A stretch of DNA of 64,000 nucleotides from Cryptosporidium bovis (taxonomy: Eukaryota; Apicomplexa; Conoidasida; Eucoccidiorida; Cryptosporidiidae), in assembly GCA_009768925.2 (NCBI GenBank), contig VHIT02000054.1:496001-560000 (forward strand). Direction: 5' to 3'. Under the pieces are notes generated by a model, which was not told the DNA's origin, did not search any database, and was given only the letters and a program-made list of their open reading frames with translations. Of this stretch, positions 1 to 11,500 are shown one piece after another; positions within the stretch are counted from its first letter, which is position 1, and every line of letters starts with the position of its first letter. The position numbers and the translations under genes are program-made.

Positions 1-260
1 ATGTCTTTAAGCATCTCGCAATTTACCTCACCCGTATAAGCTCCATTTCCAGTACTTGAAACGTTCTGAGAACCCACTTTCATTATCCCCTCCCCACTCC
101 CTAACATATTCTGAACTAGTGGAATATGAATAAACGATGGAAATATGTAGACATCCGAACTACATGTCTTCAACTCATTAAATGAATTTATTAGTGATTT
201 CAGCGATTCTATTGTTCCGTTTGACTTAAAGTTGCCTCCAATAAATGGTTTTCTTCTCAT
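1..260 (-). CDS. TPI: Triosephosphate isomerase, N-terminal part (gene runs off the left edge)
   Basis: This is the first 86 codons of triosephosphate isomerase, the glycolytic enzyme that interconverts dihydroxyacetone phosphate and glyceraldehyde 3-phosphate in the cytosol. The ATG is the reverse complement of 258-260. Asn10 and the catalytic Lys12 lie in the family motif GGNFKSNGT (residues 8-16), where most species have Trp instead of Phe11. The substrate-loop motifs GSQN (63-66) and TGEV (76-79) follow at the expected spacing. The frame is open to the window edge, so the catalytic His and Glu and the rest of the barrel lie outside. The gene is divergent from the zinc transporter across a 1.1 kb spacer. 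The assignment is secure. Confidence 0.95.
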   Translation of the reverse strand, partial: MRRKPFIGGNFKSNGTIESLKSLINSFNELKTCSSDVYIFPSFIHIPLVQNMLGSGEGIMKVGSQNVSSTGNGAYTGEVNCEMLKD

Positions 261-1359
261 ATTCGCTCTGTAACTTGTAAAAAAATATCAAGATTTTTTA
301 TTTGTACTGTTATTACTTCTAGTACTTTTTTATTTTATTTGTTTCCGAAAAACGAGTTTTCCTTAAAATGTGTCAATTCAATTTGCATGCCATTACCCGC
401 GGAGTTTGAAAAAATGATATTTTAGCGGTAATATCTCATTTTAAGATTCAAAAACACTATTTTTAACACTGAAAATTGATCTTGTAAAGAGTGTGTTTAC
501 AATTCGAATACAAGTACATAAAAAACAAGTGATAAAATGCTACTAAAATTGACTCATATTTAGACTGAAAAGTATGGAAAAGGGATGGTTATTGGTTAAT
601 GGAGTCGTTTCTTTGATTATTTTCTCATGTATGTGTTTGTCTCCCCCTATTACCTCTCGAATTAACATTCAAACAAATTCATTTTGTTCTGGAGAAGTAG
701 ACTGAAATAACTAAAAAAAGGAAAAAGATAATTCCTGTTTTGTTTCCTATATTAAGTATCAAAAATAACAAATTTTTTTTGCCGTGATCATATGGATTTC
801 CTCATACTTCTCATCCGCAAAAAATGTCAGTTTCAGGGTGACCTTAGGTAGTGCTTCTTTTAGTGTTTTAATTTAAAATATATTTACTGACTGTTCCATG
901 CATTTCTGTTCTCTCTTCACTAGGGAAGTAACAATGGATGAAAACACAACTTTTTTAGCGCCAGATGCTCCTTTAATGTTTAATTAGGGCAATAAAAGAG
1001 ACGAATTATGAAATTGAGTTGAGGAGAAATAAATATTAAGATAGATTTAGTCGTTTGTTGAATATAGGTTTTAAACAATCAGGTGAGAACAAAGGTGTGC
1101 TAACAAATAAATAGAAGTGGTGTTACAGTGAATAAACAAATTGGTATATTCAAGGTGGGGAGTAAGACTGTTGTGGAAAAAGGAGTAGAAGGATAAATTA
1201 TAGAGAAATTTAATTCTGATACATAGATATATAGGGAGATATAAAGATAGTAAATCCAAGCTAACAAATTGTCGTGTGTTTTTAGATGTATATACACATC
1301 TCCGCGAAACTATTCATTCCCGTGACATTTTCTATATCTACGCAGGTAGTTATGTTATA
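261..1359. other. Divergent intergenic region, TPI / zinc transporter
   Basis: About 1.1 kb of AT-rich DNA lies between two divergently transcribed genes and should hold both promoters. It has several T-tracts and no credible long ORF. A 17-codon ATG frame near 934-987 ends before the transporter and shows no convincing splice link to it. No RNA gene was recognised. Confidence 0.6.
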
Positions 1360-2730
1360 ATGGCTGAACGTGATTTAGGAAAGCCATTGTTGGAAGAAGG
1401 ATATCTATCCAGGGATGGATGCAATAAGGGGAATAACTTGGACAAAACCATAAATGAGTTCGAAAATAAAATATTGGAGTCAGAGGGAAGTAAGGGTGGA
1501 TTTTTTAGTTCAATGAGTGTAGAAAAAAGACTCATATGGGCAATTATATTTTGTTTAGTTTTTACAGGTGTCGAACTAACGGTTGGTCTGATATCCCACT
1601 CACTTGCACTTATATCAGATGCTTCCCATCTGATTTCTGACTTATGTAGTTATTTCATATCGTTATTTGGAATATATCTTTCAAAAAAAAAAGCAACAAA
1701 GACTATGTCCTTTGGCTATAATAGAGCGGAAATACTAGGAGCGCTACTAAGCATTTTGTTAATATGGATAATGACACTTGTTCTAGTTTATGAGGCAATA
1801 CAGCGAATGGTAACACCTGTTGACGTAGATGGATTTTCGATGTTCATTACTGCCTTATTTGGAACTCTGTCCAATCTTTTTATTGGCTTAGTTCTTTCTG
1901 TCCACACTCACAGTATCGAACCGATGGGTAATGCAAATTGTGGTCACGGACACTCTCATATTCATTATCACTACAATCACGCCCAAAACGATGCATTAGG
2001 CAATGAACACAATAAATACATTAACTTTTACTCATCACCAAATCCCCAAAGAGAAGAAAGCAACGTTGAGTTTGAAGAAGTATCCGATTTATCCCACTCG
2101 CCTGTGCTTCGAAGAAAAGTTATTGAACATTCAGAAGATAACAAAAATAACAATGTTGTGTTTGAAAAAGGAGAGAGTTACTCAAATAAAAAAAATCATG
2201 TTTGTAATCCTCAAAATAGTTTAGCTCTCTGGTCCGCTTATATTCATGTGTTGGGTGACGTATTGCAAAATATTGGTGTTATGATTGCGGGATTATTTAT
2301 TTGGTACAATCCTAAATTTGTTGTTGCTGATCCCTTATGTACAATCCTATTTTCATTCTTTGTATTAGGGACAACTTTTAGAATACTAAGAGATTCTACA
2401 AACATTTTAATGGAGGGTACTCCTATGGGAATTGATTGTGTTGCTATTCAAGAGGACTTTTTAAAGTTATATTCTGTATTGGAGGTCCACGATCTTCATG
2501 TTTGGTCTTTATCTATTGGTGTTCCCGCTCTCTCTTGTCACATTGTTGTTGCTTCTGAAGAAAATGCGAGAGTTACACTAAGATATGCCACTGCTTTGTG
2601 TCAGACCAAATATGGAATCTACCATACTACGATACAGATCGACTATTCTCCTAATAAAGTTACTTGTGGAACTATTCACCACCAAAAATGTCTCGTTGGT
2701 TCTAATAACCTGCCTTCAAATTCAGAATAA
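1360..2730 (+). CDS. Cation diffusion facilitator (ZnT/SLC30-type zinc transporter)
   Basis: This 456-residue membrane protein has the features of CDF/ZnT zinc exporters, which move Zn2+ out of the cytosol into organelles or out of the cell in exchange for protons. Hydrophobic segments start near residue 57. The two intramembrane zinc sites are visible: DASHLISD (Asp87, His90, Asp94) and HVLGD (His296, Asp300). A His-rich cytosolic loop between them begins with GHGHSHIH and is lengthened by a charged Asn/Lys-rich insert. The C-terminal domain carries EVHDLHVWSL, typical of the family. I placed the start at ATG 1360 because the longer frame from 1276 begins with GTG. Which compartment it serves cannot be read from sequence. 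Confidence 0.92.
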   Translation: MAERDLGKPLLEEGYLSRDGCNKGNNLDKTINEFENKILESEGSKGGFFSSMSVEKRLIWAIIFCLVFTGVELTVGLISHSLALISDASHLISDLCSYFISLFGIYLSKKKATKTMSFGYNRAEILGALLSILLIWIMTLVLVYEAIQRMVTPVDVDGFSMFITALFGTLSNLFIGLVLSVHTHSIEPMGNANCGHGHSHIHYHYNHAQNDALGNEHNKYINFYSSPNPQREESNVEFEEVSDLSHSPVLRRKVIEHSEDNKNNNVVFEKGESYSNKKNHVCNPQNSLALWSAYIHVLGDVLQNIGVMIAGLFIWYNPKFVVADPLCTILFSFFVLGTTFRILRDSTNILMEGTPMGIDCVAIQEDFLKLYSVLEVHDLHVWSLSIGVPALSCHIVVASEENARVTLRYATALCQTKYGIYHTTIQIDYSPNKVTCGTIHHQKCLVGSNNLPSNSE

Positions 2731-3239
2731 AATATACCGTCTAATATATAAGTAATAGAAGCACGACACAAGTATGTTGTCATACAATCCTCGATTTACA
2801 TTATTGTAATGTTTGTATTTTTTTATTGTTTTTATTGCTAAAAACCCAGATAACTATCCAATTTTTTTATTCTGCTTATATTCAAATAAATCTGATGAAA
2901 AGGCGAACATACTGTATTTTTCGAGACTAGCAAAGACGACTTAAAATTAAGGAATATATATTCTTATCATTACGAAATCAATTATAATTAGCTTTTATAG
3001 ATTATTTAATAAGATATTTTGCCTCGAAATGTTTTTTCTGTTTTGATCATCTTATTGCTAATTGTTTACTTCGCAAATGCGTCTAATTGTGTGTCTAAGA
3101 ATATGCAAATATACATGACTCCAACCATTGAAAAAATAATAGTTAATAAGTGCACTATCTTGCAATTTACCTCAATGCTTTGAGTTGGCGTTACTCAAAC
3201 TATCACCAACATTGTTGGAATTATCATGTATCTATTTTT
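2731..3239. other. Convergent intergenic region
   Basis: About 500 bp of AT-rich DNA separate the stop codons of the zinc transporter and the deacetylase. It should contain both 3' ends. I see no ORF, tRNA or repeat in it. Confidence 0.6.
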
Positions 3240-5142
3240 CTATTTATTTGTTATGGTTTGAATGGTTTTCGGACTGCTTTCATTACTTCTAATAGTAACA
3301 AAACTGTTACCGCTGCTATTGTTATTGTCAATCAAATTTATTGGCGAGACCATTAAATTCACACTATCAGTCTCTTCTTCTTTAGAGTAGCGATTTTTGT
3401 AGATTTGGGTAGCGAGTTCCGAAAGTGTAACACATTTATACCTTCGTGATATTTCTGGAAGCAATAAACGTAGTACCTCAATATTAGCAGATCTGAATTT
3501 ATTTGAAGGTATATGTAAACAAACAATAGATCCTGGAGCAGCATTACTTGTACAAAATTGTGCTAGAAACTGAGGAAACCCTTGAAATGAAACATCATTA
3601 GGGTAAACATCACACATAACAATAGTATATCCTCTAGACACAACCAAATCATGTTGTTGTTTAGTTAGTCTTCCAAAAGGAGGTCTGAACCACTTAAACC
3701 TCAAATTGGACATTTCTTTCTCTTCATTTTTAAAAATGTCGTTAATGCTATCACTACTTTTTTCCCCATATATAAAACTTTCTATAGTATTTGTGCATTC
3801 TTTAATTATTTTACCAAAGTAGCTATTCTCATTTTCTTGGTCTTTTTTATCATTTAAATTTTGTTCTTGATCATCACTACTCTGCATCCCGAAATCAGCA
3901 AGTTCTTTATGTTCAAACATCTTATTGCTTTCTTCTCTTTCATTTTTTTCTTGTTTCTCATTTTCAAGTGACTTAATTTTCCAATTTATTCCGATTGATT
4001 CGTTTTCTAAACAAAGAGGAAAAGATGGTGATGATGAAGAGGTTGTTGTCAATGTTACTATTGTTGACGGTGGTTGTGGCGTTGTTGAGGATGATGTAAT
4101 ATTGTTCTTACGGAAATTTGATGAAAACATTGGAGGAAATATTCTCGTATTCGTAAATATGTGCTCTGGACTATATTTAGTTATCAAATGTTCGCATTCC
4201 AAAAGATGTTTAGTAAACGTTGATATTGAGAGTTTGTGAGCAGGAACATCTTTAGCCAAATGATTTCCTAACTCGTGGCCTTCATTAATGCATCTTTTCA
4301 AAAATGAGTCAGCGTCTTTAATATATCTAGCATTTCTTTCAGTGACAAAAAAAGTACACTTTATATTATATTCATTTAATAGATCTAATATTTTTTTGTT
4401 TGTTTCCGGATCAAGTCCTGGTACATCATCTATTGTCAGTGCAACTAATGGTAAGTCTGTTTCAAACCACCAAATTGAATCAAATAAATATGTACCCAAA
4501 CTGTTTAATATTGATTTTGAAATAAAAGATGATCTTCCAAATTTAATAAAACTTTTAATTACCCACCTTGTTCCGGATTTGTTTAACGCTTCCCATGCAG
4601 TTTTACCTATTACATTACCTGTTTTGCTTTTACTTGAAGACATTGTATTTAGTATAAATAAATCCGAGTTTCTCTTCTTTATCATTTCTTTTTCATCTAT
4701 TTTTTTACATTAATAGCATGAAATATAGTTAGAACAAATAACGAATCACTTAGTACATACGGGACCACGTTTTTTCTACTGCTATATTCATCTTTTTTCC
4801 GGTCTTTTTTTCCATGCAGTCAATATAGCACTTTTACTTCACGCCCCATATATACTTCCTTTGTAACTTACCCGTACTTATACACTCCTCAAATCCACTT
4901 TCAGATGAGAGAGAATAGCTCCCAGACGGCAAGCTGTCGAAATATCCTTCACTTTCAGCGTTATCACAATTAACATCTCCACCTTCTAAACAAACTCCCA
5001 GATTTTGTTCATCATCTCTGTCATTCTTATCAGCAGGCTCTACATAAACATCAGATTTTTCCGACTTCTCAAATTTACTTGGGTTTCCATCAACCATAAA
5101 AAGCTTTAAAAAGTTTATTCTCTTCCTCTTTTTCCTTGGCAT
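3240..5142 (-). CDS. Polysaccharide deacetylase (NodB-type), two exons: 5142-4872 and 4696-3240
   Basis: The catalytic part resembles metal-dependent carbohydrate esterase family 4 enzymes, which remove acetyl groups from chitin-like or peptidoglycan-like polymers. Exon 2 shows motif 1 as TIDDVPG (usual TFDDGP), motif 2 as GNHLAKD (a single His where many members have HxxxH), motif 3 as RPPFG, a DVYPND segment, and IVCLHI near the end. About 150 mostly charged, low-complexity residues are inserted between motifs 2 and 3. An upstream 102-codon frame (4834-5142) contains a GTAAGT donor at 4871. Joining 4872 to an AG acceptor at 4698-4697 runs straight into the catalytic frame and gives a 575-residue protein with a basic, acidic-rich N-terminus and no signal peptide. 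The alternative is two genes, a small hypothetical at 4834-5142 and a 481-residue enzyme starting at 4685. The deacetylase family is fairly sure; the fusion is an inference. Confidence 0.7.
4697..4871 (-). other. Predicted 175-nt intron in the deacetylase gene
   Basis: Read on the minus strand, the segment starts GTAAGTTA and ends AAAAAAATAG. TTCTAAC, a plausible branch site, lies about 38 nt before the acceptor. Removing it joins a one-base codon remainder to AT and restores the catalytic frame. The donor matches those of the other introns in this window. Confidence 0.55.
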
Positions 5143-5530
5143 TCTTGCGGAATGTATGTATGTGTATTTTTTTGTTCACACTATAACACAATATAACTTT
5201 CTAATAATCTCGATTATTGGACAACCCCGCTGAGTAATTGGCGCCTAGTTCGATTTTGACACAGAGATATATAATGGAAGCAAGAACCTGAAAAAAAAAG
5301 TTGGCATCTTTTGATAATAAACGGGAGAATATATGGAAAAGAACAAAGAAGTTGTACACAGGAAGATAGGGTAGTTTGTGTTTGGAGTTACAACTTTTGA
5401 TGCTATCTTATCTTATATTAGTTCAATAATAAGACAGTTTACCCATTAAGTTATAATTTGAAGAGCCGTTGCATTTGTAGTGAAGTGTCTGTGAGAAACG
5501 GTAGAGAAAAGCAAAAGCAAGCACCTAAAC
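5143..5530. other. Divergent promoter region, deacetylase / UTP20
   Basis: This 388-bp spacer lies between two divergent starts. It contains a GGCGCC palindrome at 5240-5245 in an otherwise AT-rich setting. No ORF or RNA gene is evident. Confidence 0.5.
5240..5245. promoter_or_regulatory. GGCGCC palindrome (E2F-like site)
   Basis: The context is TTGGCGCCTA, midway between divergent starts and about 100 bp from the deacetylase start. It resembles the E2F/DP consensus. Binding is inferred only from the motif and its recurrence upstream of other genes here. Confidence 0.35.
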
Positions 5531-8500
5531 ATGAACGTTAAACACAAGAGTAAAATATCTGCTGAAGAAAAGACCAAAAGAGAGAAAGGAGTTAAAAACA
5601 ATAAATTTAGATTTGAGAATTATGTGGAAAAATTATCTGGTATTGAAATTAAAATAGGCGAAGACGAAATATGGACACAGAACTCAGTAAATGACTGCGT
5701 TGAAGAGGATAAGTGGTATTCAGAAAGCACAATCGAGTCGTTTTTACATGGTAGCAGTGAGCATTATGAGCAGGAAGAAAAGGATACAGATAATGGCGAG
5801 GACGAAATAATTAAGAGTAAACTTTCTAGAACTGCATTTGGGGATAGTCTTAGACACTGGGAAAGTGAAGTTAGGTATTTAGAATTCGTGGAATTGGTTA
5901 AAACTCTGAAACCATACAGATATTCCCTTGTTCATATAATAGATAATTTGGGATATATAATTCAAGTGTTAACGTCAAAACTAAATGATTGCGAGCACCC
6001 TGAAACAGCAGAAGCTATTTCGTTTTTATTGGGTTCTCTAGCAAAAGATACTCGTTTGGAATTGATACCATTTCTTCCACTAATATTTCAATCTTTGTCT
6101 GGCAGACTTGAGAACCAAATTACAGATCAATCAATAACAGGTCAGGGAGGAGTTGGTTTATATAACGTGAAAATAATACAATCTGTTTTTTCGTGTACAG
6201 GAACTATATTCTTTTATTTATCAAATTATATTTTAAAGGATTTGTTATTTTATCTAAATGTTTATAAAAAATGGATATACCATAGCAATTCAACTATAAG
6301 ACATTTTTCGGCAGAGTCAATAGCATATGCAATTAAAAGAAGCAGGAATAAAGACTTAATAAAGTCACTAGACCATATATTACTTTTTGTCAAAGAGGAG
6401 AAAGAGTCTTTACTGGGTGAAAGTTCAGTTAAAAGAAGTGATAATTATTCAAATTTTCTTTTTGAGTGGTTATTTGACATATTTTCGAATATAGTATTTT
6501 CAATAAATGGTTGTATTTCGAACCAGGGAGATGTAGTATGTAGATATCTCCTCAGACACATTAGTTTTGGGCTTTGCATTGAAAATAGAATGGATTATCT
6601 ATCGCTTAAATCAAAAAATCAACTGTTCAGTGACTTTTCGTCTAATAAAGGATTAATATCGGACTACCTAAATTCAATAAACAAATCTGATTTAATATGC
6701 AATGATACCTTCACTAGCATATGTGATTCAATTTTTAGGGAATCGTTTACAGGACTCAATAAAATAATTGGTGATATATTTTTTAATTTAAGATCGGACA
6801 TTGTTGAAAATTTTAATTCAATCAGTTTTGAGAAGATATTGTTTTATCTCATTGAGATATACTACGAATTATATCTTGATCTTAGAAAAAAGATTACCAG
6901 TATTGACAAAATAAATACCATTGAATTAGGAAAAAGCGTATCTTCAATAGTTGATGTGTTAAATATAATATCAAATTGGATATGCATGTCTTCGCAGGAA
7001 GTGGATATGAATATTAAAAATATTGATTCAAGTTCAATTCGTGACTCACCAAAAAACTATAAAAAGAGATCATTTAATCTTGAATACGCTCAAATAACTG
7101 TTGTTATGTTATTAGTTCCAATACAGGAAACAAATAACACGGGCGACATTGAATTCCGTTTATTATCTAGATATGTTTTAAGCCTCATAAATATAACTAC
7201 AAATGTGGCAATAGAGAGTTTTTACTTAAAGTCACTTAATTTTGTTGAATCATTAGTTTTTTTAGATTACCGTAAATTATTCGGAGACAGATTTTTAAAT
7301 TTTGGACATTTAATTTTGAATTTTCTTGGATCATCTTTAGACGACAATAAAATAAGCTGGAAATGGTTAACTATATTGTTGGACATGTTTTTGGAAAATA
7401 ACTGTTATACTGTTTTAATAAACATTTTGAACACCATTTCATATATAATTCCAATGTTTGAGTACAGATATAACGAAGAATTAGACCATTTTATGAAAGT
7501 TGTATTAAAATACCAAATGATGTTGTTGGATATTAGGACAATAAACAAGGAACTTTGCGTACAGATTATGGAGAATATACTCCTATTCATTAAAAAAACC
7601 GAAGAAATAGGTTTTTGTGACAATTATTATAGAAATTCTGGAGCAAAATTCAATATAGTGACACTTTGTATTGAATACATTTCATCATTTCACTCACCAG
7701 AAACTTGTTATGATGAGGTTAACATTGTTCTCGAGTTGCTTTCAGCTGTCTTTGGTCGTGAAATTAATTATATTAATTCAAGTGATTCCACCTGCAACAA
7801 TATACTTTCAGATCTTAAATATAACTTATTGAAAATGTACAACACAATTTTTGGGATTAAATTTACTAAAGAAGGTAACAATACTTTTAATATAACGGAT
7901 GTGTATGTAAACTTGAGTTCCATAAGAACATTTAAATACTTTTGTCAGATATTCGAGATATTGGGAATGAATAAGGTCGTAAATCTTGAGTTCATGTTAA
8001 AAAACATAAATGAATGGATTAATTTAAGTTTATTAGAGAAGAACAGGATCACCATTTCACATATACCAAACATTCCTATGGAATATAATGTGGAACTTGT
8101 ATATATTATAGGGATATTAATAAGACTTTCTAGAATAGATAACTCAACGGTGCTTGAAAGTGTTGAAATTAATAATAAAGATGTAGACAACAAATTAAAA
8201 TTATTATTTTTATATTGGATAGCCAATCCGCTACAGCAGGTAAGGAAAATGTCTGTAAATTTATTTATTAGTTATTTATGTAATTTAGATGATATGGAAG
8301 AAGGTATTAAAAAAGATCTAGCTCTTGGTCTGAATTTAATTAAAGAATTGGAAAGTAGCGACACTAATATAGAGAATGAGAGGAGTAAAGTAAGAATAAT
8401 GCAACAAATATGTGATTTGACGTTTTGTATAATATCAAAAATCCAAGAAAGCTGTGGTGAATATAGTTACGTCTTGAGATACCTAATAAGTAGCATATTG

Positions 8501-11500
8501 TCTCAGTTATATGTAAAATTAAGTCTTATATGGAAACCATGTGTTGATATGTTAGTTAAACTAGTAAAAATAGTGAACGATCGTTATGGTATGAGTGAAA
8601 AAAAATCAGATTCATTTTCTATAATTGATACAATTTGTTCAAATATATGTCACATGATTTACAGCAATTCAAACAATATGAGAACACCCACATATATTAA
8701 CAATAGTGAAGGTATTGAGTTTTTATTTACAGATGAATTCACTATTTTAGAATGGTGTTGCAAGTTACTTACACAAATTTTTGTTTCCATAGACAAGAAG
8801 TCTTTACTTATAAAAGACTCCTTTTTTTATCATAATCTCATATTATACTGGACAATTCAAATGTCTTATGATATAGAGGGAATGAGGGAAAGTTTTTACA
8901 AACTAAAGAAAGATAAACATCTTCCATTGAAGAACGGGGAGGATGACTTTTTTGGTGAATGTACAATTTCATATTGTGGAAAGATCTATTCCTTTTTGGA
9001 TCTTGATTTTTTGTATAGCAATAAAGGTCAAATACAGAGAATAAATCACTTACTTGTGGTATTAGAATCAATATTGAACTTATATACAAAGTATAATCAC
9101 AACACGACATTTGAATATTTATTCAACAAATTTTCTTTAGAATGTGTTCCAAATTTGCTTAAGATAAATCACATTGAGATACAATTATGTCTAGTAAGAA
9201 TAATATGCCAACACGGCAGTGACAGTAGCCTTCTATCGAAGTATAAATCAATGTTTGAAGTTTTAATATCGGGTTCTAGCAGAGAAAAAGAGGACGAGGG
9301 ATCAATCAAGAGTTTTAGAAACAGTCTTTTAATGTATCCACTTTCTGTTGACAGAGATGATATTATTAGGAAAGAAGACAGAGCCAAAGTAATTCCTATA
9401 ATAATAAGAATATTACTGTCTAAATTGGGAAAAGATAAGCAGGGCAAAAATAAGTCAAGCACTGTTGTTAAGCTTTCTAAAAAAGGAAATAAAGCTTTAA
9501 CAAGTAATAACAAAAGAAAGATTATTGTATCTTATTTTTCGGAACTTCCAAAAGAGGAAGTGAGCATGTTACTTTCTGTTATTGTTGAGCCTATGGTAAG
9601 GGTTGTTATTTTGGATACAAATGGTACATTCGTGAATTTTAATGTTTTAGATTTGAGCAAAGGTGGATTACTAATTGAAAATAATGATAAGAAAGAATCT
9701 GTATTGAAAAACGATATAGAAGTTGAAGGTCACCTCAAGAACTATTTATTAGATGGCTTAATAAAGAATGATGTTGTTGGAAATCTACAAGAACACTGGT
9801 TTTGGATTGAAGAAACAGTAGATAGCACATGTGCAGATTTTGGTTTTTTGTACGAGAACAAGGAATTACTGTTTACTTTACCAATTAGTGGGAAGGAAAT
9901 AGTTGATTTTCAAATTAAAATGGTATTAAAACCATTTAATATGTTAAATAACGAGTATAAACGGATTATACTGTTTCTAAATTACGTAGAAAACCTTTTA
10001 GACATGATGCCACACTCATTAAGGGAGAACTCACATTCAATATTAGCTATTCTATTGAATATTTTGCACTTGAACATAATCACAATGAGAAATGTGAATA
10101 ATTGCGAAATTAAATATACAGATGGAGTTGAAGAGGAACTAGATGTAATGGATGAAGAAGAGCCTGAAGAAGAAATAATGGCTGAAGACGAAACTAAAGC
10201 GGATGATTGTAGAAAAGATCTATTATCAAAACAAAATAAACTAGTTTTGAGTAGAAAGGAAATATCATCAATCAAAAAAAGAAGTAAGTTGGTAATTAGA
10301 ATATTGTTTACATTGATAACAAAGATACTTTTGAATTATCCGGAATACTCGAACGAATGGATTTATTTGTTAAGACCAGTGTCGCCATATATAATAAACA
10401 AATTTAGTGAGAATTTGAGATTGGGAAAAGAGAATGCGAGTTTATATTTGCCATCAACGATTAACTTAATTTTAAGCATTTCAAAAAATGGGTCTCTTTT
10501 TATTCTATACAAGAAACTATTTCCAACAGTTATGGGGGATTTGAGCAATTTCATATCAGATGACACTGTTTTAGACAACATTAAACAGGGTTCTCTTATG
10601 AATTATGAATGCAATTATAAAGGTTCGGAAATGATTATATCTAAGGTAGTTGAAATGTACTTGAACATTATTTTTGGTGGTAGTGAAAATTTATCCACCT
10701 TCAAAGAAAAAATTAAAAAAAATCCAGAAGTATTCCAGAATACTAGTAATATAAATTTATTACAGTATGACTCAGGGAGTGAGATAATAGAGATTACTGA
10801 GAAAACTGATGAATTTGTGTTGGAAGTATCAAGATTTGGATTATCTACAATTAATAAAAATATTCCAAATATTGTAAACTCGCTACAAAAAATCATATAT
10901 AAAAGAAGTTTGGTTAACACAAGTAAAAAAATGGAAATAGTAACTTTGAACGAATTAATATTGCTTAAAGTCTTTGCACTTTTGGAAATTAAAAGAATAC
11001 ATTATAGTGAAAACACTACTAACAATAATGAAGGTAATTATGGCATAAACATTTCAAAAATAGTATTACTTTTATTACTTTCATGTATGAATAAATTACA
11101 CTTAAAGAACGAGAATACAGTAAATAGCAATATAGGAGTATTTGATTTGGTATTAAATCTACTTAAGAGTTCGAATTTTTGTTTTTCACATTGCGATCAC
11201 AGAGAATTAGTACTCAGAGGAAGCCAGTACGAGAAAAATCTGGTTGAAAGAATAAACATACTACTTGGAGAAAATAAGGTGGTTAATATTGAGAGTAATA
11301 GTGGTTTTTGTAATGATAAAGGCAGTTTTGTTAATATGAGCAAGTATAGGCTTGATTTTTACTGCTTAATTTCAGATATTATGAGTTCATTACTTTCAAA
11401 AACAGAAAATCTTAAGTTAAGAGTGATTATATCTGAGATATATCTACACTCGGAATTAATTATTTTGGGAACAAATAAGTATGATGAAAACAATCAATTT

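Noticed and set aside
934..987. Short ATG frame upstream of the zinc transporter as a possible first exon
   Set aside because: It ends at a stop without a good donor, and no in-phase join to the transporter was found. It could be an upstream ORF.
1276..1359. 28-residue N-terminal extension of the zinc transporter
   Set aside because: The frame opens with GTG and contains no ATG before 1360; the family start fits 1360.
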